DNA from: Paratrimastix pyriformis
Taxonomy: Eukaryota > Preaxostyla > Paratrimastigidae
Direction: 5' to 3'
NCBI GenBank assembly: GCA_027972325.1
Contig: JAPMOS010000005.1
Span: 124,001 to 188,000, forward strand
Length of the DNA: 64,000 bases
A program made the position numbers and the translations under genes. Positions 1 to 9,751 of this stretch are shown here, piece by piece. Position 1 is the stretch's first letter. Every line of letters starts with the position of its first letter. A model generated the notes under the pieces. That model saw only the letters and a program-made list of their open reading frames with translations, was not told the origin of the DNA and made no database searches.

Positions 1-209
1 ACTCACTGGGCTGGGGGTGATGAGGCGATGCCTTTTGAGCCGATGAGGTAGCGCGGTGACGAATGCAGCCTCGTGTCTAAATCAGGAACCATGAGAAGGA
101 ATCGCCACAAAAGATTCTATCCCCAATTCCCTACTCACCTCGAACACGTACTTTTTCAAACCTTCAAACGCTCAGCGCATCCAACACCTGGTAAGATTAG
201 CAAGCCGTC
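1..209. other. 5' flank of the first gene
   Basis: Moderate-GC sequence upstream of the ATG at 210. I see no supported coding exon and no clear promoter motif. A 66-codon frame from 73 is probably chance, because it overlaps the signal-peptide start of the next gene in another frame. Confidence 0.4.
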
Positions 210-3200
210 ATGCGACTTTTGTGGCTTGTTTTTCTTCTTCCTCTCGTTTTGGGCCGCGATTGCGGAACATTAACCGATCGTGCAGGGGAAATTGACCCCT
301 ACCCATGCTGCGATGACGGATCATGCACATTTGAGGTGAATCCCATCATGACTCCCGACGAAGTCCTTATTTTGTATATGTATTCGTGCTCTGATGAATC
401 AATTGTTTTTTTGACGCTTGATGATCATCGGGAATATCAGCGGTACCCATTGAACGACACGGCTCCAGTCTATGCTGACTCTAAGGGGTTACAGATCGTT
501 CTGCAGCCCGCCACATCCTCCAAGACTTGCCATTTTCAATATCACGTGCAGGCAACTTCAGGTCCGCTTTCCCAATTGAAGAGTCACATCAATCACACCC
601 ACCCCCATCTCTCAGTCAAGGTTTCCGGGAATAACCCAGAGATTGACAGCCCTCCATCGGTGGACATCAATGCCATTGTTCAAGTTCTACCCTTGACCCG
701 GTTCGTTTCGACAGTCGCCGTGACCGTGATCAACAATGCCACCGGGCAGCGCCAGAACTTCACCACCAGCTTTGCCTCCCGGGAGACCGCCCTTGGTCTG
801 TTTGGTCATGCTGGCCCCGGGGGGATGCTCATACCGCCTCCCTTTTAGGGTCACTGAAATGGCGGGTCGATCAGACCCTCTACCCCCCGGGTGTGTACAC
901 CATGGAGTTGACCTCCACCGACGCCTCCCGCCCCTGGCAGGCCAAGTCGGACCTGTTCGAGGTGCGCAAGCGCTCCCTGACCGTGTCCACTTTCGTGAGC
1001 GAGGTCGACACGACCACCAAGAAATGGTCGGCCCGGCACCCCCGGCCAATCCGCCCCCGCCCGCCCACGCACCGCCTCCCGCCCCCACTCACCGCCCGTC
1101 TCACCGGCTGCCCCCGCAGGGGTGAGCTGCCCCTCCTGGGCCACTTGGTCATCCGCACGGCGGGCGTGCCGCTCTCGCTGAGCCATCCCGAGCTGCGCGT
1201 GGAGCTGGTCGACCCGGCCACGGGCGCCGTCCTGTACCTCATCGCCGCCGCCACCAACGACACCGGTCCGCCCAGTGCCCTGCGGCCAGGCGTCCCTACT
1301 GGCAGAGGCGGAGGAGCCGGGGTACCAACCGCTCCGCTGGGGCTCGGGTGGGTGGCGGGGGCGGGGGCGGTTCTCCAGAGTCGAGCAGCGGGCTGGCGTG
1401 GGAGGTGACCGAGCCGGCCGTGGCGGTGGGCCAGGTGGTGGCCGCCCGGGTGAGCTCCGTCGCGGACGGCTCCCTGGTGGCGCTCTCGGCCAACTACACC
1501 GTCCTCGGTCCGTCCTGCCCCCCCCCCCCCCCATCACCCTCCCTCTCCCATCCCCCCATCCGGCTCCCTCGCCGACGCCCGCCCTTCCACCTTCGTCATC
1601 CCCCTTCCTCCTCCTCCTCCTCCTCCTCCTCCTCCTCCTCCTCCTCCTCCTCCTCCTCCTCCTCCTCCTCCTCCTCCTCCTCCTCCTCCTCCTCCTCCCT
1701 CCCCTCCCCTCCCCCCATTCATCCCACCCCAGCGGGCCATCTGCGTGCCCTCTCGACCTGGGCGCAGGGCCTCTACCTGGACTGGGTGGGGCTGCCCCCG
1801 TCGCACTACCCGCGGCTCTCCTTCGCCCTCGAGCACAGCCCCACCCTCCGCTACGAGGCCCTCACCAACGTCACCAACGACGGCAACGAATGTCCGCCTG
1901 CCCTCGCGCTGCCCTTCAGCGGGCCCCCTTCGTCCAGGGACCGCCTCCTGGCCCCCTCGGCCTCCCTCCCCAAACGCTGACCGCAGCGGCGCGTCTCCCT
2001 TGGCTGGGCGGCTGGGGGCTCGGCAGGCTGAAGATCCAGCGGCCGTGCGCCATGTGGGGCCGCTGGCGAGCCGTCCTGACGGCGTACTCCAACCGGACGG
2101 GCGAGGCGCCCCTGGTCCTCCGCACCAGCCACGAGTCCATCCCCCGTCCGCCACCCGAGCCCCGCGCCCTGCCCCTCCCTGCCCCTCCCTGCCCCTCCCT
2201 GCCCCTCCCTGCCCCTCCTGCCCCTCCCTGCCCCTCCCTGCCCCTCCCTGCCCCGCCCCGCCCCGCCCCGCCCCGCCCCGCCCCGCCCCGCCCCGCCCCG
2301 CCCCGCCCCGCCCCGCCCCGCCCCGCCCCGCCCCGCCCCGTCCCCGCGCCCCGTCCCCGACCGCCATCCCTTCCGCCCCGGCCATTGCTTCATGTCCCCC
2401 CCCCCCCCCCCCCCCCATTTGCGGCCCCGTCGCCATGCAGGCAACTTCCACCCCTCCTCGTACAGCATCGTCTCTTCATCTTCATCTCCTGCCCTGCAGG
2501 CAACTTCCATCCCTCCTCGTACAGCATCGTCTCTTCATCTTCATCTCCTGCCCTGCAGGCAACTTCCATCCCTCCTCGTACAGCATCGTCGCGGCCGGGC
2601 AGCCGCTGGCCATCGAGTACACCTGCCCCGGCATCGGCGGCCTCATCGACCTGGCCGTCTACCTCAACGGCACCCTCATGCAGCGCATGACCGGCGTGCC
2701 CCTCGTCTCAAGTCTGCGGCGCCCCGCGCCCTCCCCAGCCCCGCCCCGGTGGAGGGGGTCCCCGGGATGGACACCGCAGCAGCTCACATGGGCTGGCTGG
2801 TCGGTTGGTTGCTGTGGGCCGTGGGTGGGCTGGCCTCCCAGTGGGCAGCATCTCCGTCCCGACGGCCCCCGAGTGGCCCTCGAGCCCGTCCTACCTGGTC
2901 CGGTACCACAGCCCCCAGTGGGGCGACGCCGAGGACGACTGGACCCAGTACGACATCGGCATCCCCAACGGTCCGCCCCCGGCCCCCCGTGCCCCGTCAT
3001 GGCTCGTGTGCTCATGCCTCCTCTGCTCATGCCTCCTGTGCTCATGCCTCCTCTGCTCATGGATCGTGTGCTCATGCCTCCTCTGCTCATGGCTCGTGTG
3101 CTCGTGTGCTCGTGCTTCATTGCAGAGGCGGACGTGTACTGCACCCCCGTGACGGGCCACCCCGTGACGGCCACCTCGGGCACCCTGCGCGGGTTCCCGG

Positions 3201-4075
3201 GGCCCTTCCGGACGCCCTGCCCGTGGCTCATCCAGCCCACCTGGCCCTACACCACCCCCCACGCCCTGCTGATCACCCTCAGGTCGGCAGCCCCCCCTGC
3301 GGCATGTTCATCCGGGGGCGATGATTGGATGGTGATGGCGATTGGAGGATGATGACGATTGGATGGTGATGGCGATTGGATGATGATTGCGGGCGCCTCA
3401 TGACCACGTGGCATGGGCGGGTCCGTGTGTGCAGCGAGTACCCCGTCACGGCGGGTGCCCTGAAGATCTACGACGGCCCCACCACCGCCAGCCGGCTCGT
3501 CTTCTCCTCCCCGGCCAACCCCGACCGCCGCCCGGGCCGGGGCGAGGCCTTCGCCTTCGCGGGCATGCAGGCCCTGGTCGTGCTGAGCCCCTCCGTCGAC
3601 GGCGACAAGTTCACGGCATCCTTCGCCGTGGTCCCCGGTTCGCCCCGCGTCCCGCCTTGCCGCGTCCCGCCCGGCCTTTTTCGACCGGCCCATCCACTCA
3701 CGCCCCCCATCCCGCCACCCGCACGGCCTGGGCAGCCACCGTGGGCAGCTGGGTCTGGTACCTGGTGGGGGCGGTGCTGGGGCTGGTGCTGGTGGCGGCC
3801 ATCGCGGGCGCGACCGTCATCCTGATCGTCGTCGCCCACAGGCGCAAGCTGGTCCGCCCCTCCCGCCCATCCTCCCCGTGCCCCGCCCCCTGCCCCGCAT
3901 CCCCTGCCCTCTGTGCCGGCACGAGTTCACACGTTCCTTTCCTTTCCTTTCCTTTCCTTTCCTTTCCTTTCCTTTCCGGGCGCCGCCACAGCGGCAGCAG
4001 CGGATCTCCGCCGAGGTCGGGGCGGACCCCTCGGGGGCCCACGAGCCCCTCATGGCCGGCCAGCCGGACCCGTAG
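210..4075 (+). CDS. CUB-like type I membrane protein, 12 exons
   Basis: The ATG at 210 opens a signal peptide (MRLLWLVFLLPLVLG). Exons traced by frame: 210-795, 849-1026, 1120-1265, 1379-1507, 1733-1891, 1987-2145, 2559-2711, 2842-2970, 3126-3282, 3435-3637, 3736-3851, 3992-4075. The sum is 2199 nt, giving 732 aa. The ectodomain is mostly beta-like and unrecognised, with several N-x-S/T sites. The last extracellular part (exons 9-10) resembles a CUB domain: a C...G-T-L-R-G-F-P-G-P start and the phrase LKIYDGPT. One membrane helix follows (WYLVGAVLGLVLVAAIAGA to about VILIVVAHRRK), then a short cytosolic tail ending at TAG 4073-4075. This suggests a plasma-membrane adhesion or receptor-like protein; the ligand is unknown. 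All 11 donors begin GTC or GTT and have G at +5. The CUB call is by motif only. Confidence 0.85.
1508..1732 (+). repeat. (CCT)n microsatellite inside an intron
   Basis: About 90 bp of uninterrupted CCT (roughly 1606-1698) follows a run of C inside the intron between exons 4 and 5 of the CUB-like gene. The intron starts GTCCGT and ends at the AG of 1731-1732. On the sense strand it reads as one long polypyrimidine tract. Confidence 0.85.
2146..2558 (+). repeat. Repeat-filled intron: (CCCTG/CCCCG)n plus 59-bp tandem copies of the acceptor region
   Basis: The intron starts GTCCGC at 2146. It holds CCCTGCCCCT-type repeats, then (CCCCG)n from about 2250 to 2340, then a C run near 2398-2416. Then a 59-bp unit containing the sequence around the 3' splice site occurs three times, with GCAG at 2437, 2496 and 2555. 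Only the third acceptor (exon from 2559) keeps the frame, since 59 and 118 are not multiples of three. Confidence 0.85.
3927..3977 (+). repeat. (CCTTT)n microsatellite in the last intron
   Basis: About nine CCTTT units lie in the final intron (3852-3991) of the CUB-like gene, upstream of the acceptor at 3990-3991. Confidence 0.8.
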
Positions 4076-4740
4076 TGGGGTTGGTGGGGACGGTTTTTTA
4101 TCGTGATTTTTGGTTTTGCGGAAATCATGGCCCCCGTCTCGGGGGGGCCTCTGGGGGATCGCCGCCCTTCGCCCTCCGTTTTTTTGGGATCGATGCCAAT
4201 AACTGTCATGCTGCGCCGTGCCTGCCCCGCCCGGGGGGGGGGGGGGGGCAACACAGACGCCTCCGGGCCGGAGGCCACCCTTTCGGGGGAGGGAGGGAGG
4301 GGGGGGCAGGAGGGGCCAGAGTCCTGCCCTCCGTTCCCATGCGCCTCCCACCTTCCTTGCCGGGTGATCCGCTCAGGGCACGCGCTCCCCTTCACGCGGG
4401 GCGGCCGGGAGGAGACGATGATCAGGTGGCGGGCCGGCCGCCAGCGAGTGTGCTGTGTCTCACCTCCCCCCCCCCCCCCGAGACACGGGCGGGGCGCCAA
4501 CTGCGGGTCTTCGCCGGGGCACAGGCACTGCGCCGGGAGGGCCGAACGAAAGGCCGAAGAGACGAAAGACGGAAGAGAAAATCCCAGAAGACGGCGACGG
4601 CCAGACGGCCAGACGACCAGAGGCCAGAGACATAAAGACGAGAGAAGACGAGAGAGACGAGAGAAGACCAGACCAGACCAGACCAGAGGAGAGAGGCTCA
4701 GAGACGGGGTTAGCCGCACAAAAGGGGGAAAAAAGAAGGG

Positions 4741-4860
4741 GAAGGGGGGCATGGGGAGGGGAAGGGGGGCATGGGGAGGGGAAGGGGGGCATGGGGAGGG
4801 GAAGGGGGGCATGGGGAGGGGAAGGGGGGCATGGGGAGGGGAAGGGGGGCATGGGGAAGG
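4741..4860 (+). repeat. 20-bp tandem repeat, six copies
   Basis: The unit GAAGGGGGGCATGGGGAGGG is repeated exactly six times (the last copy has small changes). It lies in the purine-rich convergent gap. On the minus strand it is a C/T-rich array. Confidence 0.9.
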
Positions 4861-5229
4861 GAAGGGGAGGGCGGCTGCGCGCAACCCGAGGGCGACCCGG
4901 GGCGGCCGGCTGCGGGCGGCCAAACAAAACGGCGAGCGGAGCGGAGCGGAGCCCACCACCCAGCGGCGACCAGGCGGGGGCGGGGGCGGGGGCTGGCTGC
5001 GGGCAGGGCGACCCACACGGTGGCCCCCGCCGGCCGGCCGGCCCGCAGCAAGACAGACACGGAGAGCACACGCAGACGGGCGGGCGCACGAACGGGGGGG
5101 TGGGGACCACACGCGCAGGGGCACGGCGGCCGAGCCGCAAACAGACACCAAGAAGAAGAAGAAGAAGAGCCAAAGAAAAGCCGCCCATGCCGAGCGGAGG
5201 AGAGGGAGAGGAAGAGGAAGAGGAAGAGG

Positions 5230-5251
5230 GGTGTGTGTGTGTGTGTGTGTG
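5230..5251 (+). repeat. Short (GT)n run
   Basis: About ten GT dinucleotides in the convergent intergenic region, next to AGAGGA repeats. Confidence 0.8.
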
Positions 5252-5546
5252 GAGACAGAGGGGATGGATGGAGGGAGCGACGGAAAGGCAGAGCAGAGGG
5301 CCCGGGCGAGAGCGCGGATTGAGGCAGGGCAAGACGAGGCAAGACGAGGCGAGGCAAGCGGAGCGGCAGAGCGGAGCGAGGTCACACCCAAAACCCAAAA
5401 CCCAAGGCGAGGCGAGGAGGCGCGGCGCCGCGGGAAAAGAGACGGCGCCCACGGGGACGAACGAGGCACCCTGCGCAGCGAGGGCCCGGGGATCCGGGGG
5501 GATGGGGGTTGGGGATGGGGGGGATGGGCTGGGAGGGCGGGGGATT

Positions 5547-8500
5547 TCACGAGGACTGGGTGAGCATGGTCGCCAGCAGGCCCGCGCTGGATGCGGCCCC
5601 TGCGCCCTGCAGTGCCCCCGGGGGGGCGCCCGCCGGTCCGGGGATGGAGCCGCGCCGCTTGCGGTCGTCCTCGTATGGGCCGCCCGAGGAGCCCGAGGAG
5701 GACCGCCGGTGGCCGCCGACCCCGTTGCCGGGCATCATCTGGCCGGCCATGGGCGGCGGGGTGCCCGGCGGGGCGACGGTGACGGGGGAGGTGCGGCGGG
5801 ACAGGTGGGGCGAGTCGGGCGTGGGCGAGGAGGAGGCCGTGGGGGAGAGGCCGGTGTTGTTGTTCGAGTAGAGCGCGCGCCCTTGGCCCGAGGATGACGG
5901 GCGCCCCGGCACCCCGCCGCCCGGCTGGGGCGGCCCTGGGCCGTAGCTGGCGGCCCCGCCTGCAGGAAAAGCGGCGATCGAGGAGGAGGAGGAGGAGGAA
6001 GTAGTAGAAGAAGAGACAGCGCAGTGAGGCGGAGTGGAGTGGAGTGGAGTGGAGTGGAGTGGAGTGGAGTGGAGTGGAGTGGAGTGGAGTGGAGTGGAGT
6101 GGAGTGGAGTGGAGTGGAGTGGAGTGGAGTGGAGTGGAGTGGAGTGGAGTGGAGAGTGGAGTGGAGTGGAGTGGCGGACCGATGCCCGCGACTGTGCCCT
6201 CGAAAGCCGACGGGGGGCCCGCGAATGGGACGCCGCCCTTCCCTGGGGGCGCCGCCTGGCGGGGGTCCCGGGCCGTGGCCTGGCCCATGGCAGCCGTGAC
6301 GGGGGCGTGGGTGTGCAGGGGCGAGGGCGCCAGGGCCCCCGCCAGGCTGCTCCGCCGTGAGGGGTTGTGGCCCGGGGTGCCCGGGGTGTGGGGGTGCAGG
6401 GCGCCCAGGCAGGAGGCCCCGGCGGCCGTCAGGGCGGCCATGATGGGGGGCGCCGGGGGGGAGGCGAAGGCGCTGGGGAGGAGCACCACGGGCGGGCCCT
6501 GGCCGCCAATGTTGAGGGCGGTGGGGGTGGTGATGGGGGGGAGGGGCGACTGGGCCAGCGAGAGGGCCGCCACCTGGCAGGTGGGCGGGAAGGGCAGGAT
6601 CAGGGTGAACAGGCTGCCGCACCCGACGGCCGTCTGCACCTGGAAGCTGCCCCCGAACTGCCGGCAGAAGTAGTACGCCTGCACAGCAGCCGCCACGGCA
6701 GAGGGGAGGGGAGGGGATGGAAGGTGAAGCTCACCAACCCAACCCGACACGGCCCGTCCCGCCGGCCCGCCGCGCCTCTCGGGGGATCATCGGTCCCGCG
6801 CGAGGGGCCACGAGGATCTGTGTCTGTGGTCTCCGTGTGTCTGTGTGTGCGCGGGCCTTGGTGAGGCCGAAGCCGCCGCCCATGGTGCGCTTCTTGACGC
6901 CGTTGCTGCCGCGCACGCCGAACTGGATGACGTCCTCGACCTCGCGGGCGGGCACCCCCATGCCCTCGTCCTGCACCCGCATCACCAGCCGGGCCCCGTC
7001 GTTCTCCAGCCAGGCCTGGATGGCCGTCCCGGGCAGGCTGTACTTGCGCGCGTTCTGTTGGTGACCATCCGCGGGGTGGGGGTGACGGTCAGATGGGTCA
7101 AGACGGGCCAGCGCGTTGAGAAGGCCGCCCCGTCCCACCTCCACTCACCCATTGCTTCCCATCGCACCTCCTCCCTCCGCCCGCCCGCCCGCCCGCCCGC
7201 CCGCCCGCCCGCCCGCCCGCCCGCCCGCCCGCCCGCCCGCCCTCCCACCCCACCGCTCTTCACCCGAACCTGAGGAGGGAGGAGGCGGGTGGGCGGGTGG
7301 CCGGCAGGTGGGGGCCGCCAAGGAGGTGGGGGGGGGGGGGGGGGGGTGGCGGACCAGGATGAGGTCGCGGAAGCAGTCCTGCATGACGGGGGCAGCAGGA
7401 TCCGGTTGGAGGGATGTGCGTGGCCCCGCGCCCGCAGGGCCCCCGGAGAGGACCGAACTCGAGATGTACAGCAGCACCAGGTGGTCCTGCGGACCGTGCT
7501 TGCTGTAGGGCGCCAGGGGGACGGGGAAAGTGAGATGGGGTGGGGAGGGGGGGGGGGGGGGGGGGGCAGCGAGGGGCAAGGCTGGCGGAGTGAGGGCGGC
7601 GGGTGGACCTGGGGTCGAAGGTGATGCGTGCGATGGATGATGTATTCTGGGAGACGGCCAGGATGGACACCTCCAGGTTCGCCCGGACATCGTCCAGCGT
7701 GTAGGCCCCAGCAGTCTCCCAACGCCCCAACCACGCACCCGCACGGACACCCCGGCGGAACCCCAGCAAACGTGAGCACAGACAACGGGAAGCCTCCGTG
7801 TGGCAGTGATGCGAGAGTGGCGGGGGGGTGCTGACCGGGGGGCAGCTGGCCCCGGAGGATGAGCTCGGTGCTGCGCAGGTCGAAGATGGGCAGCAGGAAC
7901 TTCTCCAGCACGTTGATGGCGTTCGTGAACCGGCTGCAGAGGACCCGCGTGTGCTGGTCGTTCTCCGCCTCGTCGTCCATCAGGAAATCAAACAGCCGCT
8001 TGGCCATGGTGATCTCCTGCAGCAACAGCATTGATGAGCAATGTATTGAGCTCCCGACCAGACCTTCAGAATTTCCTTTTTGTACGCAGGGATTTTCGCC
8101 AATATCTGCCGCGCTTTTTGGTTCTCGTCGAGGGACCGCCCAACGAGAGTCTGTGGTAGAAGATCGGGGGCGGGGGAAAAAAAGGGATGCAGGGTCAGAA
8201 GAGGCAGAGGAGCGCCGGTGTGTGGCCAAATGAAGTGTCGTAGGGAAAACGGACGCAAAATTCGATCGTGGTCGTAAAGACTTCTTCGGAGTTCAGAGCG
8301 ACGCGAGAAATGCCGATAATGTCGTGAAGGACGTTAACCAAATTCACAATAGAATGGTACTGCAATCGGCACTTTTCTTCTTCCGTGAGAAGAAGGGGGC
8401 AATCGACGGTCACGACCGGGAGAGAGGCAGGAGATAGAATTGTAACGGGCTCGTTTTGGACGATCCCGTATTTTTCGCACAATAGTTGCGCAAATGATGG

Positions 8501-8662
8501 CTTTGGAGGAGGGGGAGGAGGAGCGGGGGCTGCAGGAGGAGGAGCCGCTGCTGTTTGTTGTATAGATGACTGGGGGGCAACTTTCAGGGGCATTTGTTGC
8601 ATTTGGTGGCCACCTGGGGCCACAGGAACAGCTGCCTGGTGCATGGGAGGACTGCTCGACAT
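5547..8662 (-). CDS. Histidine-kinase-like GHKL ATPase protein, multi-exon
   Basis: The start ATG is at 8662 (MSSSPPMHQ), followed by a Q/P/A-rich leader. A helical segment has YHSIVNLVNVLHDI, which looks like a dimerisation-phosphoacceptor helix with a candidate His. Further helical exons follow (around 8150-8040 and 8020-7850). The ATP-binding domain is clear: N-box LILNARKYS (split by an intron), G1 box DEGMGVP, and G2 box GGGFGLTK followed by FGGSFQVQTAVGCGS. The C-terminus is a long P/S-rich tail ending TMLTQSS. No receiver, PAS or membrane segment is visible, so it is probably a soluble sensor kinase or a diverged relative. The mitochondrial PDK family shares the fold, but the H-box-like motif and the N-box fit histidine kinases better. 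Donors are GTC-type; one intron is GC-AG. It shares a 155-bp divergent promoter with the phosphatase gene. Confidence 0.75.
6025..6172 (-). repeat. (GGAGT)n pentanucleotide array in an intron
   Basis: About 28 units of GGAGT on the + strand (ACTCC on the sense strand) fill an intron of the histidine-kinase-like gene. The donor is GTCCGC on the minus strand near 6183. The acceptor is near 5960, just before the exon that encodes the G/P-rich tail. Confidence 0.9.
6679..6856 (-). other. GC-AG intron with donor GCCCGC
   Basis: The upstream exon ends ...L-T-K (ACCAAG) and the next begins A-Y-Y-F-C at 6678. These join without a break within the G2 region of the kinase ATPase domain. The intron begins GCCCGC and ends CAG. 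No GT donor in the neighbourhood gives an open joined frame. The motif differs from the common local donor GTCCGC only at +2. Confidence 0.75.
7180..7243 (-). repeat. (CCGC)n array and G runs in kinase-gene introns
   Basis: About 15 CCGC tetramers on the + strand. Nearby intronic G runs on the + strand at 7329-7347 and 7546-7566 are C runs on the sense strand of this minus-strand gene. Confidence 0.8.
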
Positions 8663-8817
8663 GCCCACAGGCCCAAAACGAGCTCAAAATCGGAAAGGGG
8701 TTTGCAAGAACCGCTGGCGGAATACCGGCTATAAGTTGCCCAATGACCAAGGCCTGTTGATGCCCATCTGCCGGATTTTTGGTCGGAGACACCTCCTTTT
8801 CTTAAAAATTGAAAATA
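8663..8817. promoter_or_regulatory. Shared divergent 5' region, kinase / phosphatase genes
   Basis: 155 bp between two head-to-head start codons. It is clearly richer in A/T than the genes' 3' parts and must hold both promoters and both 5' UTRs. I see no TATA box that I would defend. Confidence 0.55.
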
Positions 8818-9430
8818 ATGGGAGATTTCTGGCCCCCCTTCCGGGTTTCGCAGGTCATGTTTGTGTGCACCGGCAACATTTGCCGGTCTCCCACTGCCGA
8901 GGGCGTTGCTCGAAAGATGGTCTCCGATCGGGGGCTCGGTCAGATCGTTGAGGTGGCGAGCTCCGGAATGATTAGCTTCCATCGCGGAGAGGCACCCGAT
9001 CCCCGCACTCAGAAGGCCGCCCGAAAGCGGGGTTACGACATCTCCCGGCAGAGGGCTCGGCACATCGATCCCATGGATTTCGAAGAGTTCGACCTGTTGC
9101 TGGCCCTGGATCGGAGCCACCTACAAGAGATGAAAGAAATGTGCCCCCGCGAGCATCAGCACAAGTTGCACCTGCTGATGGAGTACGGCAGGGACGGGAG
9201 CAATCGAGGAGCCGACGTGGTCTGGCGTCGCTCGGTCCTTGAGTTTTTCAACTCATCACCTGCACATTGTTCCCATATCCTTTTTGCAAATGCTCTTTGT
9301 CCGTCGCCAGCCCGACCCGTACTACGGGGGGCCCCAAGGGTTCGACCTGGTGGTGAGCATGGTCGAGGAGGGCGTCCGGGGGCTGCTTGACGCCATTGCC
9401 GCGGGCAGCATGGCCCCGATCAGGTGGTGA
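8818..9430 (+). CDS. Low-molecular-weight protein tyrosine phosphatase
   Basis: Two exons, 8818-9219 and 9311-9430, give 173 aa; the family is usually about 155-160 aa. The P-loop VCTGNICRSP carries the catalytic Cys and Arg of the C-x5-R-S motif near residue 20. The second catalytic motif, VPDPYYGG with the general-acid Asp, is rebuilt exactly across the splice (donor GTCTGG, acceptor CCAG). The C-terminal helix VVSMVEEGVRGLLDAI is typical. It is a soluble cytosolic cysteine phosphatase acting on phosphotyrosine, possibly also phosphoarginine. The start could instead lie in an upstream exon, because the first 13 codons are not family-like and CAG directly precedes VMFVCTGN. Confidence 0.95.
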
Positions 9431-9751
9431 CCCCAGGCCGGTCGGTCGGTCGGTCGTGCGGCATCGATCGGGTCTCTCCGACCCCCGGATCATCCTCCCC
9501 CCACCTCCCTCCTTCTCTCCCCGCCATGCATTTATTGGGTCTCTCCGACCCCCCGGTGGGTGAGCCCACCTCCTCCTCCTCCTCCTCCTCCTCCTCCCCT
9601 CCCTCCCTCCCCCCCCCTCAAACAATATCTCGCACCAGCGGGACACCAAGCGATTTCTGAGGCGCCCGGCAAGAGAAAAAATGCCCCCGCTGGTTGGGAG
9701 GGCGGGGGGAGGGGGAGGGGTGTGAGGGGGAGGGGTGTGAGGAGGAGGCCG
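9431..9751. other. Convergent gap with (CCT)n
   Basis: About 320 bp between convergent stop codons. It holds GGTCG repeats (9440-9455), a (TCC)n run at about 9570-9597 and GAGGGGGAG-type repeats near 9700-9740. No coding exon is supported. Confidence 0.55.

Larger units (their letters stand above)
4076..5546. other. Convergent intergenic region, strongly purine-biased
   Basis: Space between two convergent genes. I see no supported exon on either strand; the very long minus-strand open frame here is compositional. Contents in order: G and C runs (4230-4320, 4480), then about 900 bp in which the + strand is mostly A and G, a 20-bp tandem array, a short GT run and AAG repeats. Part of it must be the 3' UTR of one or both neighbours. 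Confidence 0.6.

Noticed and set aside
1275-3352. Leu-, Pro- or Ser-homopolymer proteins from the (CCT)n and (CCCCG)n tracts
   Set aside because: They read across introns placed by frame and donor motif; the true exons on either side use other frames.
6029-6171. Telomere or human satellite contamination (GGAGT resembles GGAAT satellites)
   Set aside because: It lies inside an intron bounded by exons that join in frame, so it belongs here.
6024-6360. Three overlapping frames encoding MEWSGVEWSGVEW-type peptides
   Set aside because: A GGAGT array has no stop in any frame of this strand. The segment is an intron of the minus-strand kinase gene.
3817-6750. 977-codon open frame on the minus strand
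   Set aside because: It runs through the 20-bp array, the GGAGT array and real exons in other frames. The protein is proline/serine/histidine noise made by stop-poor GC-rich DNA.
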